Assembly: GCA_964016885.1 (NCBI GenBank)
Contig: OZ024743.1
Span: 75,447,740 to 75,511,739 of the forward strand
Reading direction: 5' to 3'
DNA: 64,000 bases
From: Eledone cirrhosa
Taxonomy: Eukaryota > Mollusca > Cephalopoda > Octopoda > Eledonidae
Shown: positions 1 to 9,100 of the stretch, piece after piece
Layout of the letters: each line of letters opens with the position of its first letter
Position numbering within the stretch: the stretch's first letter is position 1
The notes under the pieces: generated by a model
Database searches by the model: none
The model's input: only the letters and a program-made list of their open reading frames with translations
Told to the model about the DNA's origin: nothing
Translations under genes and position numbers: made by a program

Positions 1-69
<69 letters not shown>
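1..69. repeat. (CA)n microsatellite
   Basis: Uninterrupted CA dinucleotides from the window edge to about 69. The tract may continue to the left. Confidence 0.97.
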
Positions 70-71
<2 letters not shown>

Positions 72-272
72 CGGCACACCAAACCACCCACACACCTACA
101 CGCGTTCATTATTTAGCATGACACTGAGTATTAAATATGTGTAATCCTTGCCAACATGGACAAAACAGAGAATAATGATGTTGATGTGCATCTTAAATAT
201 TTGGATTGATGACACAGCTTTAGAAGATTTGAAACTTATTAATCTTTTTTTTTTTCTATTGTACATTTATTA

Positions 273-452
273 TTGGATTGGCAGAATCGGTAGAGCGTCA
301 GACACTATGCTTTGAGTTTAAATCCCACCAAGGTTAGCTTTGCCTTTCATCCTTACAGGGTCGATAAAATAAAGTACCAGACATGCACTGGGGTCGACTT
401 AATTGACTTTCTCCCTCCCCCAAATTGTTGGCCTTGTTGCCTAAATCAGAAA
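273..452 (+). mobile_element. tRNA-derived SINE
   Basis: The head has an A-box-like GATTGGCAGAATCGGTAGAG and a B-box-like GAGTTTAAATCCC, followed by the tRNA-unrelated body TTTGCCTTTCATCCTTAC, GTCGATAAAATAAAGTACCAG and an end near GCCTAAATCAGAAAC. The same body recurs at 22614, 24428 and four times in the satellite. RNA polymerase III SINE, non-coding. Confidence 0.85.
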
Positions 453-638
453 CTATAATTGTTATTATTCTAATAACTTAATCCATCTCCTGATTCCCAT
501 TTATTTGATATAGGTCAGACCATTATTACTAGTTATATTGTAATCTAGAAATACCAACTGTTTCTTTCCTCTTCATTATTATGGAAATGTTAATCTGATA
601 CTAAAGCCAGTATTAATAATGATTTATTAACCTAGTTA

Positions 639-925
639 AGGCGGTGAATTGGCAGAGTCATTACAATGTCAAATAGAATGCTTTGTAGTATTTGTTCTGG
701 CTCACTACTCTGAGTTCAAATTTCGTCGAGGTCAACTTTGCCTTTCATCCTTTTGAGGTCAATAAAAAAAAGTACCAGTCTAGAACTGGGATCGATTCTT
801 CCTCTATATCTCTTTCTCACTTCCATTCTCTCACTCTCTCTATTTATGTCTGGAAGAAATCTGCAGTACTCAGACCTGGAGAGGAGATGGGCTTGGCCCA
901 GTTTAAAATAATACCCTAGAAACAG
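639..925 (+). mobile_element. tRNA-derived SINE, second subfamily
   Basis: It starts AAGGCGGTGAATTGGCAGAG and has the B-box-like GAGTTCAAATTTCG and the common CTTTGCCTTTCATCCTTT body. It is then extended by a pyrimidine-rich part (TCTCTTTCTCACTTCCATTC) and a GACCTGGAGAGGAGATGGGC tail. The same extended tail is at 8488-8790 and 23436-23705. Confidence 0.8.
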
Positions 926-957
926 GTGTTATGGGACCCTAACTACCTACAGTTTTG

Positions 958-1342
958 GGACCCTAACTATCTACAGTTTTGTTACTTTAATGTTTACGCT
1001 GTTTTCTTTTCAATAAAATAAAGTAACAGTGAAGTACTGGGCTTGATTTAATCCTTTCATGATCACATTTTCTAATGAAATACACTCTATTTTAATTAAT
1101 GAAGAATTTTGAAGGCTTTACTAAAATTATTATTTCATTATTAAGATAGTAACTTAATCTAAGGTCTTTATATAAATTTATGTTGGAAGATTTTAATTTC
1201 AATTGGAAACTTTTAAAATGGGTGATTTTATTTCATTGTACTAGAGCTGGTTTTCGAGCAGGTTGGTAACTAAAGGGTTATCCTTGCATATCTCCTAAAT
1301 TGTGCTTGCCTTGTGCCTAAATTAGAAATCAATATTTAGATA
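958..1342 (+). mobile_element. SINE 3' part interrupted by a TTAA MITE
   Basis: SINE body (TTCAATAAAATAAAGTAACAG, GTACTGGGCTTGATTTAA) stops at 1051 and resumes after 1280 with the typical SINE end CCTTGTGCCTAAATTAGAAA. Between them sits a family B MITE (1052-1277). The intact equivalent at 390-452 shows the site before insertion. Confidence 0.65.
1052..1277. mobile_element. piggyBac-like MITE, family B (empty of family A)
   Basis: It begins TCCTTTCATGATCAC after TTAA (1048-1051) and ends GGTAACTAAAGGG before TTAT, giving short inverted ends. Size is about 226 bp with no coding capacity. It is the same as 2966-3424 except that it lacks the 220-bp family A insert. Confidence 0.7.
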
Positions 1343-2242
1343 TGTCCCTGCCAGAGTTGACTTCTGGGATCAATAGGAAAATAACAGTAATCTACAGTAG
1401 TCAATTGATTTCTGTTCCTTCCATACAAATTTGTAGTTTTGTGCCATTGAAGAAATCAATACTTTTTATAGTCATTAGTATCTATATTACACTTGATTTT
1501 CTTATTTATAGTTCAATTTTTTATGTATTTAGTTTTGGATACAGTTTCATTCAAGGTTCTTGTTTATATATATGTCAGGTCGCTCTTCAGCGCTACTGGT
1601 AACATGTAACCCAGTATGACCTGTGCATGATCGGGTCGTAAGCGACTAAACCAGCAACCCCACCAAGCTTCCTTGGTGAGGAGGGTGGTTTTGGATACCC
1701 TGTGGGATGAAAAACAAGACCCATCAAAGGACGGAGGAACTCAGAAGAGTCAATGGCCATCAAATAAAGTTTTTTTTTTTTTTTTGTGGACCCAGAGACT
1801 CCTAGTCTTCATTAAGACATCTCTCTAGGAGAAAGTCACTCTGATATAAAACCGGCGACTTCGTCTGTATCCAATGATGTAGACCAGTTCTTCTTTTGGT
1901 GTACATACATTCAATGTTCAGAGAGTGGGATTGGCCTCATGCAAAGCATTTCCTCACTTAAAAAAGCTTCAAGTGCAGGCATCGCTTAATATGTGACATA
2001 TTTTGTGATGCATGGTATTGTTGGCCATAGGCAAGTCACTAGCAGGACTAAGAAGCCACGTCTGTGATGCTCATGTTTAAGTATCAAGCGATGGCATTAC
2101 TCATTATATTTATATATTTATATTCAAATGAAATTTAGAGAATCACCATCATTATCGTCGTTTTAATGTCCACTTTCCCTGCTAACAAGGGCTGGATAGG
2201 TCTACATAGACTTAGTCAGTTCTGAAGCAGAGCCACATAATC
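1343..2242. other. No gene recognised; unclassified repeat-like sequence
   Basis: Short open frames here have no recognisable product. A stretch around 1575-1790 (GTCGCTCTTCAGCGCTACTGG ... (T)15) looks like an old truncated repeat ending in a homopolymer. Nothing else could be identified. Confidence 0.4.
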
Positions 2243-2355
2243 ATTAGTTCAGATTTTGAGAGAGGGAGACAGTAACAGTGGGAGTTCAGTTCCTTTGTGT
2301 TTGGACCTGGTGTATATATATATATGTTTCAAGGACACACACTCACACTGAGGTA
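2243..2355 (+). repeat. Interspersed repeat shared with 43565-43735
   Basis: Both places share GGGAGACAG, CATTGTGTTTGGACCTGG or its variant, an AT tract, and CACACACTC..ACTGAGG.AGTG. The family is unknown to me. Confidence 0.5.
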
Positions 2356-2965
2356 GTGTAGTTATTTATTTTTTAATTTATACCAGTTCTGGCGCTCAGC
2401 ACTGTTAATAGAGTTACTACTCCAACTAGTTCAGTACTCCATGTCATAATCCCTTCTGACAATCATGAAATAAAGTTGAATACTCATTGTGTTATGTTCC
2501 TGAACGGGGCACATAACTCTGCTCACGCCAGTTTGCTCGTCTGAGAAATAACAACATAGGCTCATTAAAAACAACTTTGCAGTTTAATGGTTAACATGAC
2601 GGGGATATCTGTCTGTAGAAACAATTGCTACCAAAAAATACACCATTTTCTGCTAGCATAGAAAAGTGGATGTAAAAACATGATAAAAGTGAATCTATAA
2701 ATATCCCTAGATCTTTCAGTATTGCAATGCTATTATTGATGTGGTTTTTAGCTCTGGTTAATTTCACTGCTATGATTCCTGCTATGCAACATGGATATTT
2801 TACTGCTATGATTCAAGCTATATAACAAACACTCAGTGTTGTTTAAACAAATATTTTCAATGGCATTAGGCAGGACTCTACCATATAACAGTACTTCTTC
2901 CCTTCTACATCTGGTATGCATATTCTTTATGTATCTCTAAACAGTTGCTGTTATAGTTGTGGCAT

Positions 2966-3424
2966 AATCCTTTCATGACCACATTTCTAATGAAATACGC
3001 TCTATTTTAATTAATTAATGAAGAATTTTGAGGGATTTACTAAAATTATTAATTATTTCATTACTAAGATAGTAACTTAACCCTTTAATGTTCAAACCGG
3101 CCCAAACCGACCAGAATTCTCTCACCTCTTTCTGTTGAAACTGGCTGTAACTGGTCGCTCAAACTGATGTTAAGGTATTGTTCTCAAGATAAATACTTTC
3201 AAAATCTCATAGATTCGATATTATGTGAGATATTATGTGAGGTAAAGCCTTTACCATGAAAATATAACAGTATATATAAAATAATGTGAATGCTAAAGGG
3301 TTAATATAAGGTCTTTATATAAATTTATGTTGGAAGATTTTAATTTAAATTGGAAACCTTTAAAATGGATAATTTTATTTCATAGAAGCAGAGCTGGTTT
3401 GGGCTGGGTTGGTAACAAAAGGAT
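2966..3424. mobile_element. piggyBac-like MITE family B carrying a nested family A MITE
   Basis: Outer ends TAATCCTTTCATGACCAC and GGTAACAAAAGGATTA match the family B copy at 1052-1277. The internal site AGTAACTTAA is split by a 220-bp family A element (3081-3300). Outer flanks read colinearly with 1052-1277 on both sides. Confidence 0.8.
3081..3300 (+). mobile_element. piggyBac-like MITE, family A (copy 1)
   Basis: It begins CCCTTTAATGTTCAAACCGG and ends GTGAATGCTAAAGGG, with TTAA at 3077-3080 and 3301-3304. TTAA target sites and CCC-type ends are the hallmark of the piggyBac superfamily. No transposase is encoded, so it would depend on one elsewhere. Confidence 0.88.
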
Positions 3425-3846
3425 TAAACAACAATCTGGTACCACATTGTTAGTGTATCTCAGTTGCTATCATACTTGTGGCTTAAACAACAGTGAAAAT
3501 ATATATTTCAAAATTAAATATATCAAAAGACCAGTTTTAAAGTTCCTTACAGAATCTTCTCTCTGAGATTAACTAAAAGAGACTTCATCTTTTCATGGAT
3601 ATAAATTATGAACTTGCTTTTTCCTTCATTGCTGAATGACAAAAGTTGAAAACTACATGGTTTATTGTTTTGTAAGGGAGAAATTGCTTTGTTGAAATAG
3701 TTTTATTGTTATTACTACTGTGGAAAATGGACATTAAACAATGATGATAATGATGATGATATTCTTTGTTTATATTTTGGAAATGAAAGACTGAACTCTG
3801 TTGACTTGGACAACAACTAAACAGACTAGGTATCTACTATGTTTAA

Positions 3847-4051
3847 CCCTTTAGCATTTAAACCGACCATATCCGCCCACAATTCTCTCACCTCTGTCTG
3901 TTCAAACCCTCCGTAACTAGCTACTCATACTGATGTTAAGGTATTGTTCTCAAAATAAATAACATCAAAATTTCATATATTCAATATTATGTGAAACAAA
4001 GTTTTTAACCACGAAAATACAATAGTATAGAGTAATGTAAATGCTAAAGGG
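3847..4051 (+). mobile_element. piggyBac-like MITE, family A (copy 2)
   Basis: CCCTTTAGCATTTAAACCG at the left end and TAAATGCTAAAGGG at the right, flanked by TTAA (3843-3846, 4052-4055). Interior shares TCTCACCTCTGTCTGTTCAAA and TGATGTTAAGGTATTG with other copies. Confidence 0.9.
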
Positions 4052-4097
4052 TTAAGCTATTTTTCCATCATATCTTCTTTAAAGAGAAATTATTTGT

Positions 4098-4262
4098 ACC
4101 ATCTTGTACTGTCTTGTACCATCTTGTACTGTCTTATACCATCTTACACTGTCTTGTCCTGTCTTATACCATATTGTATCATCTTATACTGTCTTGTACC
4201 ATCTTGTATCATCTTATACTGTTTTGTACTGTCTTATACTGTTTTGTACTGCCTTGTACTGT
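4098..4262. repeat. 10/20-bp minisatellite (GTCTTGTACC type)
   Basis: Sixteen or so units alternating between ATCTTGTACT, GTCTTGTACC and GTCTTATACC. It creates a spurious cysteine/leucine-rich frame. Confidence 0.9.
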
Positions 4263-4369
4263 TTCAGTTGGGAATAGATTCATATGAATTACTTTTTAAT
4301 TTGTATTCCAGTATTTTTAATTTTTAGATACATTTTGTTTTTACAGCTACTTCTGTATATTATTGTAAT

Positions 4370-4500
4370 GAAAATTGTGTACAGTGCTCAGGTGCACTAC
4401 AACTCATCAGAAAAGGTAGCCAAAAGTACATTATACTACATAGAATAATGTACAAAAGTCAGGAAAGTGAACAGTGTATGAGTTGTGATACACAAACACA
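4370..4500. mobile_element. LINE 3' UTR fragment related to 24664-24900
   Basis: Shares TGTACAGTGCTCAGGTGCAC, ACTACAACTCATCA and AATGTACAAA.GTCAGGAAA with the tandem copies at 24664-24900, which adjoin a LINE C-terminus on the minus strand. Followed by TG and TA microsatellites to 4563. Confidence 0.6.
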
Positions 4501-4502
4501 TA

Positions 4503-4522
4503 CGTGTGTGTATGTGTGTGTG

Positions 4523-4563
<41 letters not shown>
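4503..4563. repeat. (TG)n/(TA)n microsatellite
   Basis: TGTGTGTATGTGTGTGTG followed by about 15 TA units. Confidence 0.95.
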
Positions 4564-4567
<4 letters not shown>

Positions 4568-4639
4568 TAAGAGCTATAATTTATGATAAAAAGGTTTGCA
4601 GAATTTGAGCTTCTGTAGATTACAATCATGAATATAAAT

Positions 4640-4978
4640 CATGTTGCCATCATAAGCCCCCTTCAGTCACAAATGACCATCGTTTTGCACCTAGAAAGTT
4701 CCCCTCTGAGGCACAAACTTGGGCAAGGTTATTTGTATAAGACCAGCAGTCACCCATGTATACCAGCCTCCCGTCTCCACGCCACCGATGTTGTCCAAGG
4801 GAAAGGCAAAGGCCGATACAACTTGGCACCAGTGACGTCACAACTCATTTCTACAACTGAATAAACTGGAGCAACAATGAAATAAAGTGTCTTGCTTAAG
4901 GCACCTGGTCTGGAATTCAAACTCACAACCTTATGATTGGGAGCTCAACATTCTAACTACTTCACAAGAACCATGAAT
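4640..4978 (-). mobile_element. tRNA-derived SINE, composite
   Basis: Read on the minus strand, the right end gives a tRNA-like head with GGTTGTGAGTTTGAATTCC as B box, then a body with TTCAGTTGTAGAAATGAG. The + strand shows AACTGGAGCAACAATGAAA and AAAGTGTCTTGCTTAAGGCA. The same family is at 28734-28903. The left part (4640-4830) is an extra element-specific body. Confidence 0.65.
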
Positions 4979-5077
4979 AAAACCCTATTCAGAATAATAT
5001 TTTCAATGTTTAGGATATAAAGAACAACCAAATTACTATTGGCAAAATTAAGAAATATAATTTGGTTGTTCTTTATA

Positions 5078-5225
5078 TCCTTAGGGCATCAACATACATT
5101 AACCTTGGTCTTCCTCTTCCAGTGTGTCCATGTAGGGGCTCCCACAGGAGCACTGAGTGCAATGTCAACTCTGGATGTCAGTGAGCATGTCCAGCTAACC
5201 TCAGTCGCCTCTGTGTCACTTTTGA
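5078..5225. mobile_element. Retroelement fragment shared with 37590-37690
   Basis: GGCATCAACATACATTAACC, CTTCCAGTGTGTCCATG and CTCCCACAGGAGCACTGAGT also occur at 37597-37680 with small changes. At the second site it adjoins a LINE C-terminal remnant. Confidence 0.55.
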
Positions 5226-5243
5226 GCTGACCTTTGTATGTAT

Positions 5244-5497
5244 ATATATATATATATATATACATGAAAATAGGGAGAAAAAGACGAATATTAGGAAGAA
5301 AAATATATTTTTTCCCTTTTACTTTTTTCTCTTTTTTCTGGGTTAGAAAATGTTTAAAACAAAATATTTTCCTTTGTGTGAAGTGTTAAGGTATTAGTTA
5401 ATTTATTTATTAATTAACAATGGCATTTATTTATTTATTTATTTATTTATATATTTAATAGTCGTCTTTTTCTCCTTATTTTCATATATATATATAT
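5244..5497. mobile_element. AT-rich element with about 40-bp inverted ends
   Basis: The left end TACATGAAAATAGGGAGAAA, AAGACGAATATTA is mirrored at the right by TAATAGTCGTCTTTTTCTCC, TTATTTTCATATAT. The interior is AT-rich with (TTTA)n. It is probably a MITE, superfamily unassigned. Confidence 0.6.
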
Positions 5498-5520
5498 TCC
5501 AACTCGTGTGCTGCTTCTCC

Positions 5521-5530
5521 ACATTTTATT

Positions 5531-5585
<55 letters not shown>
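5521..5585. repeat. (TTA)n(TA)n microsatellite
   Basis: Seven TTA-type units, then about 20 TA units. Overlapping open frames here are artefacts. Confidence 0.95.
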
Positions 5586-5588
<3 letters not shown>

Positions 5589-5589
5589 A

Positions 5590-5760
5590 GTCAGGTTAGG
5601 TATCTTGCTCATACAGAACTATTTCTGGCTTGGTTTCCATGGCTGGATGTCCTTCCTTATGCCAACCACATTTACACTGTGCGCTTTTTGACATAACACC
5701 TACACAACCACTTTTCAGAGTGAGCTGGGTGCTTTTTGTCATGACACCAAAACGACTGGG
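5590..5760 (-). mobile_element. LINE 3'-tail fragment
   Basis: Contains TATCTTGCTCATACAGAACT, TTTCTGGCTTGGTTTC, GGCTGGATGTCCTTCCTTAT and the CTGGGTGCTTTTTGTCATGA unit that is expanded at 13252-14655. It lacks the (CAT)n end. Confidence 0.7.
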
Positions 5761-5977
5761 GACTGGGGTGGTAGTTGCATAGACGTGGGAGTAGGATGTA
5801 GGTGGAGTGTTAGGGTGGGGAAGGGTAGAGGGAGGATGGGGGTTATGTGGTGCATACTAGATGAATGCTTCGATCTGTACATTGAGATGTTCCTTGCTGA
5901 CTTAACTTGTAACAATTGTCGTCATCAATTTTTATCCAGTAAAAAGTAAATGTCTGTTGTTATTATTTACAGATATT

Positions 5978-6120
5978 ATGGACTATCATCAACTGACAAG
6001 ATCAGTTAACTACCATGGAAGTAGTCTGGCTAAATATCTTATCTTTGAAGGGCAAAATGGAGCAGAAGATCTCGTGATTCCACCTGAGAGAGATAACTTG
6101 CGAAATCGCTCTGAAATCAG
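5978..6120 (+). CDS. TTC14: TTC14 coding exon 1 (residues 1-48)
   Basis: ATG at 5978 opens a conserved N-terminus containing [11 protein letters not shown], and the exon ends in phase 2 at donor GTGAAA (6121). A TTTACAG acceptor at 5966-5972 places the exon start at 5973, so five bases of 5' UTR precede the ATG and an upstream non-coding exon is implied but not located. The start is chosen because the first residues match the family N-terminus. Confidence 0.88.
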
Positions 6121-9100
6121 GTGAAATTTTTTTATTTTTAAATATATCATTAAATTTGATTTGTTGTATTTGCATAAAATCGTATTTAATTTTAATTAAT
6201 ATCTTTAATTGGGCATCTCTTTTTTAAATTTGTAGTTAATTGTTTTTATTTTTTTGTTATTTTTTTTATTTTTTGTGGGGGGGTGGGGATTATTATGGTT
6301 ATGTTATTAGATATTTTAATTATACAATGAGGGAAAAACAATATCAGTCAATGATGAATATTTTAATTTTTTACTGCAAGAAAAACAATAACAACTCTGG
6401 AAAGTTCCTGGTTTGGGTTAAAAGATAATACAGGAGGATCAGTTAAGACAATACAGGAGGATCAGTTAAGACAATACAGGAGGATCAGTTAAGACAATAC
6501 TGGAGGATCAGTTAAGACAATACAGGAGGATCAGTTAAGACAATACCGGAGGATCAGTTAAAAGACAATACAGGAGGATCAGTTAAAATACAATACAGGA
6601 GGATCAGTTAAAATACAATACAGGAGGACCAGTTAAAACAATACCGGAGGATCAGTTAAAATACAATACAGGAGGATCAGTTAAGACAATACAGGAGGAT
6701 CAGTTAAAATACAGGGAGATCAATTAAAAGACAATACAGGAGGATCAGTTAAAATATATACCAGAGGATCAGTTAAAATACAATACAGGAGGATCAGTTA
6801 AAATACAAAACAGGAGGATCAGTTAAAAGACAATACAGAGGGATCAGTTAAAAGACAATACGGGAGGATCAGTTAAAATATAATACAGGAGGATCAGTTA
6901 AAACAATACAGGAGGATCAGTTAAAATACAATACAGGAGGATCAGTTAAAAAACAATACAGGAGGATCAGTTAAAAGACAATACAGGAGGATCAGTTAAA
7001 AAACAATACAGGAGGATCAGTTAAAATACAATACAGGAGGATCAGTTAAAAGACAATACAGGAGGATCAGTTAAAAAACAATACAGGAGGATCAGTTAAA
7101 ATACAATACAGGAGGATATCAGTTAAAATACAATACAGGAGGATCAGTTAAAAGACAATACAGGAGGATCAGTTAAAAAACAATACAGGAGGATCAGTTA
7201 AAATACAATACAGGAGGATCAGTTAAAAAACAATACAGGAGGATCAGTTAAAATACAATACAGGAGGATCAGTTAAAAAACAATACAGGAGGATCAGTTA
7301 AAAAACAATACAGGAGGATCAGTTAAAAAACAATACAGGAGGATCAGTTAAAATACAATACAGGAGGATCAGTTAAAAAACAATACAGGAGGATCAGTTA
7401 AAAAACAATACAGGAGGATCAGTTAAAAAACAATACAGGAGGATCAGTTAAAATACAATACAGGAGGATCAGTTAAAAAACAATACAGGAGGATCAGTTA
7501 AAAAACAATACAGGAGGATCAGTTAAAAAACAATACAGGAGGATCAGTTAAAATACAATACAGGAGGATCAGTTAAAAAACAATACAGGAGGATCAGTTA
7601 AAAAACAATACAGGAGGATCAGTTAAAAAACAATACAGGAGGATCAGTTAAAATACAATACAGGAGGATCAGTTAAAAAACAATACAGGAGGATCAGTTA
7701 AAAAACAATACAGGAGGATCAGTTAAAAAACAATACAGGAGGATCAGTTAAAATACAATACAGGAGGATCAGTTAAAAAACAATACAGGAGGCTCAGTTA
7801 AAATACAATACAGCAGGATCAGTTAAAAAACAATACAGGAGGATCAGTTATAATACAATACAGGAGGATCAGTTAAAAAACAATACAGGAGGATCAGTTA
7901 AAAAACAATACAGGAGGATCAGTTAAAAAACAATACAGGAGGATCAGTTAAAATACAATACAGGAGGATCAGTTAAAATACAATACAGGAGGATCAGTTA
8001 AAATACAATACAGGAGGATCAGTTAAAATACAATACAGGAGGATCAGTTAAAAGACAGTACAGGAGGATCAGTTAAAAAACAATACAGGAGGATCAGTTA
8101 AAATACAATACAGGAGGATCAGTTAAAAAACAATACAGGAGGATCAGTTAAAATACAATACAGGAGGATCAGTTAAAAAACAATACAGGAGGATCAGTTA
8201 AAAAACAATACAGGAGGATCAGTTAAAAGACAATACAGGAGGATCAGTTAAAAAACAATACAGGAGGATCAGTTAAAAGACAATACAGGAGGATCAGTTA
8301 AAAAACAATACTGGAGGATCAGTTAAAATACAATACAAGAGGATCAGTTAAAATACAATACAGGAGGATCAGTTAAAAGATGATACAGGAGGATCAGTTA
8401 AAATACAATACAGGAGGATCAGTTAAAATACAATACAGGAGGATCAGTTAAAAGATGATACAGGAGGATCAGTTAAAATACAATACAGTACTGGGGTGAA
8501 TTCTTTCTCTATATCTCTTTCTCACTTCCATTCTCTCACTCACTCTCTATCCTTCTCTGGAGAGGGATAGGCTCTGTCAGGTTTAAAACTGTCTTAGAAA
8601 TGGTGTATGTCCTACAACAAGAAATCTACTGTATTCAGACCTGTAGTGGGATGGGCTTCACCAGGTATGTCAATAAGGTGCCCCTACAACAAGGAATCTA
8701 CACTGTATTCAGACCTGTAGTGGGATGGGCTTCACTAGGAATGTCTATATGGTGCCCCTACAACTCCCTTGAGAGTTACAGGACCATACCATGCATTATA
8801 ATAGTTTTGATTGTATTTAAAGGCAAAGGAATGATTCTATTTTTGAAATGTGCTAAAATAAATAATAAAATTGTTTCATCTGTTTTCTGAAATGTCAGAT
8901 TTATAAGATTTAATGTTTGTTTTTCTTTGTCTTTTTCTCCAGAGATCGAGTCTTTACAAATACTGTTCAGCGTTTCATAGCAAGAAAAGCTGATATTCTG
9001 TTTAACAATGAAAAACCCCCTAGAGATGTACCTCATGTTTACAAGACCTATGGAATGGGAGAAGGTAAGGTATTTCTTGGAGACAGTCTCTTTTTATTAC

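Noticed and set aside
1342..1602. Possible small hydrophobic protein of 86 codons
   Set aside because: AT-rich chance frame with no recognisable family, no supporting splice context.
3081..3300. Viral or integrated-virus origin of the TTAA elements
   Set aside because: Short, non-coding, with piggyBac-type ends; nothing viral visible.
4094..4327. Cysteine- and leucine-rich membrane-like peptide
   Set aside because: Reading of a 10-bp minisatellite.
6426..8488. CRISPR-like direct repeats
   Set aside because: Units abut with no unique spacers, in a eukaryotic intron; it is a minisatellite. The same holds for the 41-, 48-, 56- and 57-bp arrays.
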